Counted from the stretch's first letter, positions 9,291 through 19,302 are shown. The stretch: DNA of 64,000 nt from Bowmanella denitrificans (GCF_039522935.1 NZ_BAAAEI010000014.1:181921-245920), one strand, 5' to 3'. Translations and numbers: made by a program. Notes: a model not told the origin generated them from the letters alone.

Positions 9291-11354
9291 ATGCAAGCCA
9301 ATTCTCCGTTCCATTCAGATTTTCAGCAGTTTATCCACCGCTCTACGGAACCTATGTTGTTACTAAGGGAAGGACGGGTGGTGCAAGCTAACCAGGCATT
9401 GATTAAAGCACTTGGTTATCAGAACGATACCGCACTTCAGCACATGGCCCTGACCGAACTGTGCCAGAATTCTGCAGACGACATGGATATTGCCCTCAGC
9501 CTCAAAAAATTTGAACAACATGGCCAGGGGAAGGGGCAATGGGAGTGGCTGACCTATGGCGAAGACTGGATTAATGTTGAATGTCACTTTACCCGTATTC
9601 AGTTGGCGGATGGCGACTATCTGCACGCCAGTTTACGTATTCTGGATGAGTTTGGCCCCAGCGCGGCATTGCAACTGCAACTTTATCAACAAGTTTTCGA
9701 CTCCTCCAGCGAAGCGGTGATTATTACCGACAGACATCAGCAAATTGCCTATGCCAACCGGGCCTTTTGTGAAATGAGCGGCTACAACACCAGCGAATTG
9801 GTGGGGAGCGACATTCGAATTCTGCGTTCAGATAAACAGGATGATCAGTTCTTTCTGGATATCACCATGCAACTGATGGAAAAAGGCTTTTGGAGTGGTG
9901 AGCTGTGGGACAAGAACAAGCAGGGCGTGGATTTTCTCTGTCAGGTAAGGTTAAGCGCCATTGTGGATGAATATCGCCGCCCCTGTTATTTCGTTGGGGT
10001 TTATACCGACATGGCCACCCAGGACAGCCGCCTGCATAAACTGCGGGAAATGGCTTACCAGGATGAGTTGACCGGGCTCCCTAACCGCGCCCTGTTAATG
10101 CAGTTAATTCCCCATCAGATTAATCAGTGCCGACGCGATAATAATGGCTTTGGCCTGATGTTTATGGACCTGGATAAATTTAAGCAGGTCAACGACACCC
10201 TTGGCCATGAAGCAGGCGATGAATTGCTGCGTCTGGTCGCCAAGCGCTTCTGCAATGTGCTAAGAAACAGCGATACCGTGGCTCGCCTGGGCGGTGATGA
10301 ATTTGTGATTTTGGTGGGTAATGCAAATGGGCCGGAATCCATGGCCAGAGTGGCCGAAAAACTGCTGCAATGCCTGGAAGAACCCTTTGTGATTAAAAAT
10401 ACCCCGGTGGAAGTTGGCGCCAGTATCGGTATCAGTTTGTTTCCTTACAACAGCGAACAGTCAGAAGAACTCTTGCATCAGGCCGATATTGCTATGTACC
10501 GGGCCAAAAAAGACGGACACAGTCAGTTTGTCTTTTATTGTGAGGATCTTAATCAGGAACTGGTGTACTACAAGGAAACTGAACAACAGATTAAAGACGG
10601 TCTGAAGCGTGGAGAATTTATTCCCTATTACCAGCCGCAGGTGGATAGCCTCAGTGGCGACATTGTCGGGGTGGAATGCCTGGCACGCTGGAAACATGCC
10701 AAGCGCGGTATTGTGCCACCGGATCAGTTTATTGCCGTGGCAGAACGCTCAGGTTTAATACAGGAAGTGTTTTTGCAGGTGCTGGCACAGGCGCTGGCCC
10801 ATATCAATCTATGGAAAAGCTTGTACCAAAAGGAGATCCAGGTTTCAGTAAATATTTCCGGCTATCAGTTTTGCGATCAGCAAAATATTCAGCAGATGTC
10901 TAACTTGCTGAAAGACTCGGGCCTGCCAGCTAATATGCTCAGAACTGAAATTACCGAAAGCTCACTGATGGACAGTGGTCAATATTTGCTGGAACGCCTG
11001 GCCTGGGTGAAAACCGCTGGTTTCAGTATTGCGCTGGATGAATTTGGCAGTGGCTACTCATCGTTACGGCAACTGAAAATATTGCCGGTAGATACACTCA
11101 AGATAGATCGCTCCTATATGTCCAATATGGACGACGAGCCCAGAGACAAGATCATTATCAAGGCGATTATTCAACTGTCTAAGACCCTGGGCATTGGTGT
11201 GGTGGCCCAGGGCGTGGAACGAGAAGATCAGGTCAGGTTTCTACAAGAAAATGGCTGTCATTTGATGCAGGGCTATCATTTCAGCCGACCCTTGCCAGCC
11301 GCTGACTTTGAGCGGTTGTTGGCCAATCAGAGCAGCTCAGCGGCGAAACTCTGA
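9291..11354 (+). CDS. PAS-PAS-GGDEF-EAL cyclic-di-GMP protein with degenerate EAL site
   Basis: The 687-aa soluble sensor has two PAS-like regions (about 20-130 and 140-260), a GGDEF domain and an EAL domain. The diguanylate cyclase motif GGDEF is intact at residues 334-338, with an RNSD inhibitory site five residues upstream, so cyclase activity and product inhibition are expected. The EAL domain keeps Glu462 (ECLAR), but the metal-binding DDFG motif reads DEFG (583-586) and the canonical VAEGVE reads VAQGVE (Gln640). The latter position is the proposed general base in studied EAL enzymes. Phosphodiesterase activity is therefore probably lost or weak. The start is uncertain: a GTG 13 codons upstream is possible. 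Confidence 0.93.
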   Translation: MQANSPFHSDFQQFIHRSTEPMLLLREGRVVQANQALIKALGYQNDTALQHMALTELCQNSADDMDIALSLKKFEQHGQGKGQWEWLTYGEDWINVECHFTRIQLADGDYLHASLRILDEFGPSAALQLQLYQQVFDSSSEAVIITDRHQQIAYANRAFCEMSGYNTSELVGSDIRILRSDKQDDQFFLDITMQLMEKGFWSGELWDKNKQGVDFLCQVRLSAIVDEYRRPCYFVGVYTDMATQDSRLHKLREMAYQDELTGLPNRALLMQLIPHQINQCRRDNNGFGLMFMDLDKFKQVNDTLGHEAGDELLRLVAKRFCNVLRNSDTVARLGGDEFVILVGNANGPESMARVAEKLLQCLEEPFVIKNTPVEVGASIGISLFPYNSEQSEELLHQADIAMYRAKKDGHSQFVFYCEDLNQELVYYKETEQQIKDGLKRGEFIPYYQPQVDSLSGDIVGVECLARWKHAKRGIVPPDQFIAVAERSGLIQEVFLQVLAQALAHINLWKSLYQKEIQVSVNISGYQFCDQQNIQQMSNLLKDSGLPANMLRTEITESSLMDSGQYLLERLAWVKTAGFSIALDEFGSGYSSLRQLKILPVDTLKIDRSYMSNMDDEPRDKIIIKAIIQLSKTLGIGVVAQGVEREDQVRFLQENGCHLMQGYHFSRPLPAADFERLLANQSSSAAKL

Positions 11355-12086
11355 GCGATACTTATCCACCCACATGGCCGTGGCACCACAAATTGCCACA
11401 GGCATAACCAGAAAGTTGACAATAGGAACCATGGCAAACAGGGTGACAGTAATACCGAAACTAAAGGCACTGCCTTTGTTTTGCCCCAGTCTTTCGCGCA
11501 TCAGTGGAAAGGCCACCTTGTGGTTGTCAAAGGGGTAGTCGCAATATTGAATGGCCATCATCCAGGCGGTAAACAAAAACCAGATAACCTGACCAAATAC
11601 CGGTAGCAGAAAAAACACAATCAAAAAGCCCAAAGCACGGGGAATATAGTAAACCAGCTTGGTCCATTCGCGGCCCAGCGTGCGGGGAATATCTTTGATG
11701 ACCGCCAACATACCGCCATCATCAAGGCGTTGTCCGGTCAGGTGTTGTTCTACTTTTTCTGCCAGCAGGCCATTAAATGGTGCGGCGAGCCAGTTAGCGA
11801 TACTGCTGAAAATAAAGGAAAAGGTGACTAATATCACAATCACGGCCAGTGGCCACAAAAAGAAGCTTAACCAGTCTCTTAGCCATGACAACCAGTCTGG
11901 TACCTGATCCATCAGCCACAAGATGGCGGTGTCAATTTCCTGCAACAGAAAATAAAAGGCCAGAGCGAACAGCATCAGATTCACCATCAGCGGAATGAAC
12001 ACAAACCGCTTCAGACCTTTGGTTTGGATTAACTGAAATCCCTGAAAAAAATAAGCAGCACCGCTTTTGGGTTGTTGGCCTTGCAT
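11337..12086 (-). CDS. cysZ: Sulfate transporter CysZ
   Basis: The 249-aa inner-membrane protein supplies sulfate for cysteine synthesis. It shows the family signature SGAAYFFQGFQLIQTKGLKRFV near the N-terminus (residues 7-28), several hydrophobic segments, and FNGLLAEKVEQ followed by IPRTLGREWTKLVYYIPR in the middle. The reading frame stays open far into the smc gene, but the ATG at 12086 has a GGAG 5 nt upstream and gives the normal CysZ length. The gene is divergent from smc. Its 3' end overlaps the end of the convergent GGDEF/EAL gene by 18 bp. Confidence 0.93.
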   Translation of the reverse strand: MQGQQPKSGAAYFFQGFQLIQTKGLKRFVFIPLMVNLMLFALAFYFLLQEIDTAILWLMDQVPDWLSWLRDWLSFFLWPLAVIVILVTFSFIFSSIANWLAAPFNGLLAEKVEQHLTGQRLDDGGMLAVIKDIPRTLGREWTKLVYYIPRALGFLIVFFLLPVFGQVIWFLFTAWMMAIQYCDYPFDNHKVAFPLMRERLGQNKGSAFSFGITVTLFAMVPIVNFLVMPVAICGATAMWVDKYRSEFRR

Positions 12087-12154
12087 GACACTCCAGGCAG
12101 ATATGGGTTTTAGCACAGAGTAACGTAATTGTGCCTGGGGAGAAAATTCCTTAA

Positions 12155-12183
12155 TTGTTACACTTATTGAGTTTTGGTACAGT
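12155..12183 (+). promoter_or_regulatory. Sigma-70 promoter for smc-zipA-ligA
   Basis: TTGTTA (-35, 12155-12160) is separated by 17 bp from TACAGT (-10, 12178-12183). Transcription would begin near 12190, about 30 bp before smc. Confidence 0.5.
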
Positions 12184-12222
12184 CGATTCGCGCCCACGAC
12201 GTGACAACTATAACAAGGACCC

Positions 12223-15200
12223 ATGCGCTTAAAAAAAATTAAACTGGCCGGTTTCAAATCCTTCGTGGATCCCACCAGTATCCCTTTCCCGGACGATATG
12301 ACAGCCATTGTGGGTCCCAATGGCTGTGGCAAGTCCAATGTGATTGATGCCGTGCGCTGGGTGCTGGGCGAAAGCTCAGCTAAAAACCTGCGTGGCGATG
12401 CCATGACCGACGTTATTTTTAACGGCTCCACTGCCCGAAAACCGGTTTCTCAATGCAGTGTTGAGCTGGTATTTGACAATTCCAGCGGTCGTATTCAGGG
12501 TGAATATGCCAAGTACAATGAACTCTCTATTAAGCGCCTGGTTACCCGTGATGGCCAATCCAACTATTTTCTGAACGCCAGTAAATGTCGCCGCCGCGAC
12601 GTCACCGATCTGTTTCTTGGTACCGGCCTTGGGCCACGCAGCTATGCCATTATTGAACAAGGCATGATTTCCAGATTGATTGAGTCAAAGCCCCAGGAAT
12701 TAAGAGTTTTTATTGAAGAAGCGGCGGGTATTTCCAAATACAAAGAGCGACGTCGGGAAACGGAAAACCGCATTCGCCATTGCCGTGACAACTTGGAACG
12801 CCTTGAAGATGTGCGCGGTGAGTTGGGTCAACAATTAGAAAAACTGCAGCGCCAGGCCGCTGCCGCCAAGCGGTATAAGGAATTAAAAGCCCGCGAACGT
12901 AAGCTCAAGTCTGAACTGGCCGCACTGCGCTGGCTGAAGCACTCTGAGCATATTAACGAACTGGAACAAAGTATTGCGGCCAAAGAGTCTGAGATAGAGG
13001 AATTTATCGCCCGCCAACGGGGTGATGAGAGAGGCATGCTGGCCTTTCAGGAACAAGTGGATGACTTAAAACAGCAGTCCAGTGACGTGCAGAATCAGTA
13101 CTTTCAGGTGGGCAATCAGATCAGCCGTCTGGAACAAACCCAAATTCATGCCCGTCAGCGTAAGCAACAGATAGAACAGGAACTGGCGCAACTGCAAGAA
13201 AACCTGGCCAGCTTAGAAGTCGAGCAGAGTGTAGAAACGCAGCGACAGGCAAGGTTGACCGAGCAATTTGACCAGGTACAGCCGGAGCTGGCGATGCTCG
13301 AAGAGCAGCAACAACAAGCCAATTTCTTATTGCTTAGTGCTGAACAGCAGTGGCAGGACCAGCAGGATCACTGGCGACATCAGGAACAGGGCCTGTATCA
13401 GTTAAAACAGCAGGTGCAAGACAGACAAAGCCAGATTCAGTCGTTACAGACCATGCTGGAACGGGACAGTTTGCGACTGGAGCAAACGGTACAGGAGCTG
13501 CAGGCCCTTAACAATCAAAGCCTTCACCAGCAATTGGTGCAAATGCAGGAAGTGCTGGCAAGCAAGCAAACTGAACTTGAACAAAGTAAAGAAAAGCAGG
13601 ACCTGGCCAAAACCACGTTGGAAAACGCCCGGCTCGCTCTGGAAAACCGCCAGCAGCAGCAATTGCAACTAAAAGGTCGTTTGCACCAGGCGCAAGCCAG
13701 CCTGCAGGCGCTCAGTCAGTTGCAGGAAAACAGCTCAGACAGAGCCAGCGCTACCCAGCAATGGCTGGCACAACAAATTGTGCCACCTAAGCCTGCCTGG
13801 CAGTGGCTCAATGTCGACCCTGAATGGGAAAAGGCGGTTGAAACCGCGATGTCCGAATGGTTGGCGGCACTGGTGCTTGAGTCTGGTGAGTATCCACTGA
13901 TTGACGGCACGCTCTGGTTGCTGGCGGAGCATATGACAAGCGGAAAGCCTGTCGGTACCCTGGCCACCAAGGTCAATGCCGACAAGGTACCTGATTGGCT
14001 GACCAGAATAAGGCTCAGCGATGACAATATGGCGCTGGCACCACAGCTTGATGGATTAGCAGAGGGGGAAAGCCTGATTAACCGACAAGGTCATTGGCTG
14101 GGACGGGGCTGGGCCTGTTTAGGCAGTCAGTCCGGTCAAAGCGGTGTACTTGACAGAGCCAGACAGATAAACGACCTGAGTGGGCAATGCCAGGCGCTTG
14201 ATGAGGAACTGAACCAATTAGCTGAACAAGTCGCAGCTGACCAGCACGCGCTGGCGACGGCCGATCATGCCTGGCAACAGGCTGGAGAGGATGTCAGGCA
14301 GTTGGACAGGCTGTGTATAGAGTATCAGCAGCAGGTTCTTGCCCTTCAGCAGCAACTACAACAACAAATGCAACAGATTGACAGGTTGCAGACCCAAGTT
14401 GACCAGCAGCGCCAACAGGTGGAAGAGGACCAATTGCGTCGCGAAGAGCTGGCTGGCGAGCTGGAAGAATTGCAAATGCGTCTGGATGATGAGAGCGACG
14501 CCCTGCAATCTATTCAGAGCCAGCGAGAGTCATTACAACAAGAGCTTAGCAGCAAGCGCGCCCAGCATGATGCCCTGCGCAATCGTTGTCATCAAATGGC
14601 CTTACAAGTACAAAACCTACAGAATCAGGTGCATGCTGGTAGTCAGCATCTGCAACGTCTGCAACAGTCGCTGCATAGCCTGAAAGAACGTTATCTGCAG
14701 CTTCAGCAGGAACAAGGGCAATGGCAATCACCCATAGAGGAACAGGGGCAGCAACTGCAAGAACTGTTGGCCCAGCGTTTATTGCTGGAGGAACAGCAAA
14801 GTCTGATCCATAGCCAGTTGCATGACGCTGAAGAGCAACTTCGACAAAGTCACAAAGGACAGCAAGGTATTCAGGAGCAGATTCAAAAGATGCGCGACCT
14901 GCAGCAAAGCCTGAAACTGGAAGCCGAAGGGGCCAAGGTCAGAGCCAGCGCCGTACTTGAGCAGTTGCAGGACATGAATCAGCCCCTGAAGCCAGTGCTG
15001 GAGAGTCTGGACGAACAGGCCGAGGAAAATCTGTGGCAGCAGGAGTTGGATAAAACCCAGGCTGCGGTATCGCGTCTGGGGGCGGTGAACCTGGCTGCGG
15101 TGGAAGAGTACGATATTCAGGCTGAGCGTAAGCAGCACCTCGATGAACAGCATGAAGATCTGGTGGGTGCCCTGGACACCCTGGAAAGCGCCATTCGTAA

Positions 15201-15690
15201 GATAGACAAGGAAACCCGCAGTCGCTTTCGCGATACCTTTGACAAGGTCAACGATGACCTGAAAATGTTGTTTCCTAAAGTCTTCGGCGGGGGTGCGGCC
15301 TATCTGGAGCTCACCGATGATGACCTGCTGGAAACCGGCGTCACCATCATGGCCCGGCCACCCGGCAAGAAAAATAGTACCATTCATCTGCTTAGCGGTG
15401 GAGAAAAAGCCCTGACCGCTTTATCATTGGTGTTCGCAATTTTCAGGCTGAATCCGGCGCCTTTTTGCTTGCTGGATGAAGTGGATGCACCTCTGGACGA
15501 TGCCAACGTTGGCCGGTTTTGTAAGTTGGTATCAGAAATGTCCAAGACAGTGCAGTTTATTTATATCACCCATAACAAGATCGCGATGGAAATGGCAACC
15601 CACCTCACCGGCGTGACCATGGCTGAACCTGGCGTTTCGCGCATGGTCGCTGTGGATGTGGACGAAGCCGTCGCTCTTGCAGAATTATAA
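12223..15690 (+). CDS. smc: Chromosome segregation protein SMC
   Basis: The 1155-aa SMC ATPase organises and segregates the chromosome, working as a dimer with ScpA/ScpB. Walker A is GPNGCGKSN at residues 31-39. Long glutamine-rich coiled coils flank a hinge at about 500-640. The C-terminal head carries the ABC signature LSGGEKALTALS and Walker B APFCLLDEVDAP. The presence of SMC rather than MukB fits Alteromonadales and argues against Enterobacterales or Vibrionales. The gene is the first of smc-zipA-ligA, with 9 bp to zipA. A sigma-70 promoter is visible upstream. Confidence 0.97.
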   Translation: MRLKKIKLAGFKSFVDPTSIPFPDDMTAIVGPNGCGKSNVIDAVRWVLGESSAKNLRGDAMTDVIFNGSTARKPVSQCSVELVFDNSSGRIQGEYAKYNELSIKRLVTRDGQSNYFLNASKCRRRDVTDLFLGTGLGPRSYAIIEQGMISRLIESKPQELRVFIEEAAGISKYKERRRETENRIRHCRDNLERLEDVRGELGQQLEKLQRQAAAAKRYKELKARERKLKSELAALRWLKHSEHINELEQSIAAKESEIEEFIARQRGDERGMLAFQEQVDDLKQQSSDVQNQYFQVGNQISRLEQTQIHARQRKQQIEQELAQLQENLASLEVEQSVETQRQARLTEQFDQVQPELAMLEEQQQQANFLLLSAEQQWQDQQDHWRHQEQGLYQLKQQVQDRQSQIQSLQTMLERDSLRLEQTVQELQALNNQSLHQQLVQMQEVLASKQTELEQSKEKQDLAKTTLENARLALENRQQQQLQLKGRLHQAQASLQALSQLQENSSDRASATQQWLAQQIVPPKPAWQWLNVDPEWEKAVETAMSEWLAALVLESGEYPLIDGTLWLLAEHMTSGKPVGTLATKVNADKVPDWLTRIRLSDDNMALAPQLDGLAEGESLINRQGHWLGRGWACLGSQSGQSGVLDRARQINDLSGQCQALDEELNQLAEQVAADQHALATADHAWQQAGEDVRQLDRLCIEYQQQVLALQQQLQQQMQQIDRLQTQVDQQRQQVEEDQLRREELAGELEELQMRLDDESDALQSIQSQRESLQQELSSKRAQHDALRNRCHQMALQVQNLQNQVHAGSQHLQRLQQSLHSLKERYLQLQQEQGQWQSPIEEQGQQLQELLAQRLLLEEQQSLIHSQLHDAEEQLRQSHKGQQGIQEQIQKMRDLQQSLKLEAEGAKVRASAVLEQLQDMNQPLKPVLESLDEQAEENLWQQELDKTQAAVSRLGAVNLAAVEEYDIQAERKQHLDEQHEDLVGALDTLESAIRKIDKETRSRFRDTFDKVNDDLKMLFPKVFGGGAAYLELTDDDLLETGVTIMARPPGKKNSTIHLLSGGEKALTALSLVFAIFRLNPAPFCLLDEVDAPLDDANVGRFCKLVSEMSKTVQFIYITHNKIAMEMATHLTGVTMAEPGVSRMVAVDVDEAVALAEL

Positions 15691-15699
15691 AAAGATAAG

Positions 15700-16908
15700 A
15701 TGGAAGAATTACGTCTGACTTTTCTCATTTTTGGTGCCCTGGCCATTGCAGGGATCCTGGTACATGGCCTTTGGACCGTGCGTAAGAAAAACAGCAAAAA
15801 ACGGCAAAGCAAGCCCGCCTATCTGAATCATCGCCAGCAGCAGGCACAGGACCAAGTGGATGAAGATGATTCTGATTTTGCCCCGCAGAAGCGCAATGAA
15901 CCGCAATTTAATGATTTTGATGAATTGGGCCTGGGACCGGTTCGGGTGGTTAAGAATCAGAGTAAAAAGGCTGATGAGCCGCCACTTTCCGCCGATTCAA
16001 GCGAAACGCATATTGAACCCACGGTTTGTGAGCCGCAAGGGAAAAGCCCGGAAAAACGTGAAGAGCAACGCGATGTCAGCGCTGTTGTTCCTGAGCCTCC
16101 GGCTTCCTTATTGCGTAAAGATATGCCACCTGAATCCGCGCAGAGCAGTCAACATGCCGAATCGACCGATTCTGCGCCAACAGCGCCTGCTGCTCAGCCT
16201 GTCAGACGGGAACCAAGCTTAGATGAGGTGCCGAATCAGCAGACGACACCAACAGCGAACGCGTCGCTTCAACCTGAACCTCGCCCCGGTCTGGCGGAAC
16301 AGGCAAGAAATCTGGTGATGGGCAAAAAGCCGGATGCTCCCAAACGCCGTGAGCCACAAATGCGTGGCAGTAAAGTGCGTGAAGATCAAATGCGCATTGA
16401 TTTTGACGACGAACCTAAGCTGGAAACGCCAGCACCGCAGGCCCCCAAGGAAACTAAAGACAGCAACAAAGCGGTCGGCCAGGAAGTGTTGGTGCTGAAT
16501 ATCAAGTCGCCGGATAATAAACCGATTTCCGGTGCTGCCCTGTTACCGGCTTTGCTGACCTTGGGGTTTAAATTTGGCGACCAGGATATCTTCCATCGAC
16601 ACGTGAACAGCAACGGTAAAGGCCCGGTGCTATTCAGTCTGGCCAATATGTTTAAGCCGGGCGTATTCGACGTCGACAATCTGGAAACCTTCTCCACACA
16701 GGGCTTGTCACTGTTTATGATCCTGCCTATAGAAGGCGACCCCCATCAGGTTTTCAATATGATGCATAACGCGGCGCGAAAGCTGGCAGATGAATTTGGT
16801 GCGCAGGTACTGGATGGACGCCGCGCGGTGCTAACTAAGCAAAGCTTGCAGCAATATGTAGAGAAAATTCGCGAATTCGAGCGAAAGCGCATGATTCGCA
16901 AGGCGTAA
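15700..16908 (+). CDS. zipA: Cell division protein ZipA
   Basis: The 402-aa inner-membrane protein tethers FtsZ to the membrane at the division site. It has one N-terminal transmembrane helix (about residues 5-23), a short basic stretch (RKKNSKKRQSK), a long low-complexity linker rich in P, E, Q and A (about 40-260), and the conserved C-terminal FtsZ-binding domain (about 265-395: VLVLNIKSPDNKPISGAALL through GAQVLDGRRAVLTKQSL). The linker is longer than in E. coli, as in other marine gammaproteobacteria. It is tightly packed between smc and ligA, with 7 bp to ligA. Confidence 0.96.
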   Translation: MEELRLTFLIFGALAIAGILVHGLWTVRKKNSKKRQSKPAYLNHRQQQAQDQVDEDDSDFAPQKRNEPQFNDFDELGLGPVRVVKNQSKKADEPPLSADSSETHIEPTVCEPQGKSPEKREEQRDVSAVVPEPPASLLRKDMPPESAQSSQHAESTDSAPTAPAAQPVRREPSLDEVPNQQTTPTANASLQPEPRPGLAEQARNLVMGKKPDAPKRREPQMRGSKVREDQMRIDFDDEPKLETPAPQAPKETKDSNKAVGQEVLVLNIKSPDNKPISGAALLPALLTLGFKFGDQDIFHRHVNSNGKGPVLFSLANMFKPGVFDVDNLETFSTQGLSLFMILPIEGDPHQVFNMMHNAARKLADEFGAQVLDGRRAVLTKQSLQQYVEKIREFERKRMIRKA

Positions 16909-16915
16909 TAGAAGC

Positions 16916-18940
16916 ATGACCCAATCCGCTATTATTGAACGACTGGCCACACTCAGGGCCGGTTTGAACGAATATAACTACCAGTATTATGTACTGGATG
17001 CCCCTACGGTTCCCGACGCCGAATACGACAGGCTGATGCAGGAACTCAAGGCGCTGGAAAGCCAGCATCCGGATCTGATTACCCCTGATTCACCCAGCCA
17101 GAAGGTTGGCGGTGAACCTGTGTCAGCCTTTGGTGAAGTCGCACACGAAGTGCCGATGCTGTCGCTGGATAATGCCTTTGACGATGATGAGTTTCATGCC
17201 TTTGTAAAACGCATGGGCGACAGATTAAAACGTGATTTACAAGGCGGCTTTTGCTGCGAACCCAAGTTAGACGGACTGGCGGTCAGTCTACTGTATGAAA
17301 ATGGCCAACTGGTGCGCGGTGCCACCCGTGGAGATGGGCGTACCGGCGAGAATATCAGCGCTAATGTAAAAACCATTGCCAATGTACCCTTAATGCTCAG
17401 AGGCGCAGGTTATCCGGCCAGGCTGGAAGTGCGCGGTGAAGTGTTTATGACCCGCAGTGGTTTTGAAAAACTGAATCAAAGCCAGGTCGAGCAGGGTAAA
17501 AAAGTGTTTGCCAATCCGCGTAACGCGGCAGCGGGCAGCTTGCGCCAGTTAGATTCGCGGATCACCGCATCCAGACCCTTAACCTTTTATGCCTATTCGG
17601 TGGGATTGGCTGAAGGCGGTGCCTTGGCGGATAGCCATTATGGACGTCTGCAACAACTGAAAGACTGGGGACTGCCCCTATGTCCGGAAATCCGTCTGGT
17701 TGAGGATGCCAAAGGATGTACCGCTTTTTATCAGCAAATCCTGCAAAAGCGCGACAATCTCGCCTATGAAATTGACGGTGTGGTAATCAAACTCAATGAT
17801 CTGGCACTTCAGCAGGAACTGGGTTTTGTTGCCCGCGCGCCGCGCTGGGCTATTGCCTGGAAGTTTCCTGCCCAGGAAGAAATGACCGAGCTGCTGGATG
17901 TGGAATTCCAGGTTGGCCGTACCGGCGCTATTACCCCTGTTGCCCGTTTAAAACCGGTATTTGTCGGCGGGGTAACAGTGTCTAATGCCACGTTGCACAA
18001 CCAGGATGAGATACAACGTCTGGGAATTAAAATCGGCGATACTGTGATTATCCGCCGGGCTGGCGATGTGATCCCGCAAGTAGTGTCTGTGGTCGAAGCC
18101 AAGCGCCCCGAACATGCCAGGGAAATACACTTTCCCGAGCATTGCCCCATTTGTGATTCACAAGTGGAAAAACTGGCAGCAGAAGCCGTGGCACGTTGCA
18201 CCGGCGGACTGGTTTGCGCGGCGCAGCGCAAAGAAGCCCTGAAGCACTTTGCCTCGCGTAAAGCCTTAGATGTGGATGGTCTGGGTGATAAGCTTATTGA
18301 ACAACTGGTGGATATGGATTGGATCCACACCCCGGCAGATTTGTTCCGGCTGGATTTAGCCAAGCTGGCCAGTCTGGAACGTATGGGGGAGAAGTCCGCC
18401 GCCAATCTGGTCAACGCACTGGATAAAGCCAAGCACACCACCTTAGCGCGCTTTTTGTATGCGTTGGGGATTAGGGAAGTGGGGGAGGCCACCGCAGCCA
18501 ATCTGGCCCAGCATTTCCTTACTCTGGAAGCACTGCGCCAGGCGGATATGCAAGCCTTGCAACTTGTGCCCGATGTGGGTGAAGTGGTGGCCAGCCATAT
18601 TGTTAACTTCTTTGCCGAGCCCCATAACCAGCAGGTGGTGGATGAACTATTGGACGTAGGCCTGAGCTGGCCGCAAATCGAAGTCAAAGCCGCACAGGAA
18701 TTGCCGCTGGACGGTCAGACCTATGTCATTACTGGCACCTTGTCCAGTATGGACAGAAATGACGCCAAGGCGAAATTGCAGCAATTGGGCGCCAAAGTAG
18801 CGGGCAGTGTCTCGGCCAAAACCCATTGCCTGGTGGCCGGAGAAAAGGCCGGATCCAAATTGGCCAAAGCCAATGAATTGGGAGTACGGGTGATGAGTGA
18901 AGAGGAAATGTTAGCGCTGTTTAGCCAGCACAATATTTAA
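16916..18940 (+). CDS. ligA: NAD-dependent DNA ligase LigA
   Basis: The 674-aa essential ligase seals nicks during replication and repair. The adenylation lysine is Lys117 in CEPKLDG. The NAD-binding Ia domain comes first, then the nucleotidyltransferase core, OB-fold, a four-Cys zinc finger (CPICDSQ ... C-TGGLVC, about 415-440), helix-hairpin-helix repeats (LERMGEKSAANL, LVPDVGEVVASHI) and a C-terminal BRCT domain (about 590-670). The length is normal. It is the last gene of smc-zipA-ligA. The zipA-ligA linkage is typical of gammaproteobacteria. Confidence 0.98.
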   Translation: MTQSAIIERLATLRAGLNEYNYQYYVLDAPTVPDAEYDRLMQELKALESQHPDLITPDSPSQKVGGEPVSAFGEVAHEVPMLSLDNAFDDDEFHAFVKRMGDRLKRDLQGGFCCEPKLDGLAVSLLYENGQLVRGATRGDGRTGENISANVKTIANVPLMLRGAGYPARLEVRGEVFMTRSGFEKLNQSQVEQGKKVFANPRNAAAGSLRQLDSRITASRPLTFYAYSVGLAEGGALADSHYGRLQQLKDWGLPLCPEIRLVEDAKGCTAFYQQILQKRDNLAYEIDGVVIKLNDLALQQELGFVARAPRWAIAWKFPAQEEMTELLDVEFQVGRTGAITPVARLKPVFVGGVTVSNATLHNQDEIQRLGIKIGDTVIIRRAGDVIPQVVSVVEAKRPEHAREIHFPEHCPICDSQVEKLAAEAVARCTGGLVCAAQRKEALKHFASRKALDVDGLGDKLIEQLVDMDWIHTPADLFRLDLAKLASLERMGEKSAANLVNALDKAKHTTLARFLYALGIREVGEATAANLAQHFLTLEALRQADMQALQLVPDVGEVVASHIVNFFAEPHNQQVVDELLDVGLSWPQIEVKAAQELPLDGQTYVITGTLSSMDRNDAKAKLQQLGAKVAGSVSAKTHCLVAGEKAGSKLAKANELGVRVMSEEEMLALFSQHNI

Positions 18941-18978
18941 TCCTGTTACTTGCCTAACATCGTTATTCAGAGAGTGTC

Positions 18979-19302
18979 ATGCAGGATATTCTGTTAAAGC
19001 TTACCCATCTGTTGCATCCTTACTATATGGAAGTGGCCATGACCTTAGTGGCCACATTGCTGGTAGTGTATGGGGACGTGGTAAATAAACATATCAAACG
19101 TATGCTCAGCCCTTACCATTTTGTGCTCAGAACCTTGGTATTTGTGCTGATCTGCGCCTTTGGCTATGGCGCTTTTATTCTTTTTGTCACGCCCTTCACC
19201 AAACAGCTGATCCTGATGCTGCCGGCCATGTATCAGGGAATAGTCATAGTGTCAGTATTTCTGCTGCTGGGCTATCTGGCCGAACAGCGCCGCTATATCT
19301 GA
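18979..19302 (+). CDS. DUF3392 small membrane protein
   Basis: The 107-aa hydrophobic protein has about three transmembrane segments (near residues 18-34, 49-71 and 80-100) and matches my memory of the DUF3392 family of gammaproteobacteria. The function is unknown. It starts 38 bp after ligA, so it could share the smc operon transcript. Its stop codon overlaps the next start (TGATG), which couples it to the DUF2919 gene. Confidence 0.75.
   Translation: MQDILLKLTHLLHPYYMEVAMTLVATLLVVYGDVVNKHIKRMLSPYHFVLRTLVFVLICAFGYGAFILFVTPFTKQLILMLPAMYQGIVIVSVFLLLGYLAEQRRYI

Noticed and set aside
12087..12431. Long N-terminal extension of CysZ running through the start of smc on the other strand
   Set aside because: The extension has no CysZ similarity and lies opposite smc coding sequence. 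A good ribosome site supports the start at 12086.
14779..15387. Open frame of about 200 codons opposite smc
   Set aside because: It is antisense to the well-supported smc gene, is rich in L/Q as expected from the complementary strand of coiled-coil codons, and has no domain or ribosome site.
17809..18687. Open frame of about 290 codons opposite ligA
   Set aside because: Composition is biased to S, A, R and T with no recognisable motif; ligA on the other strand is complete.
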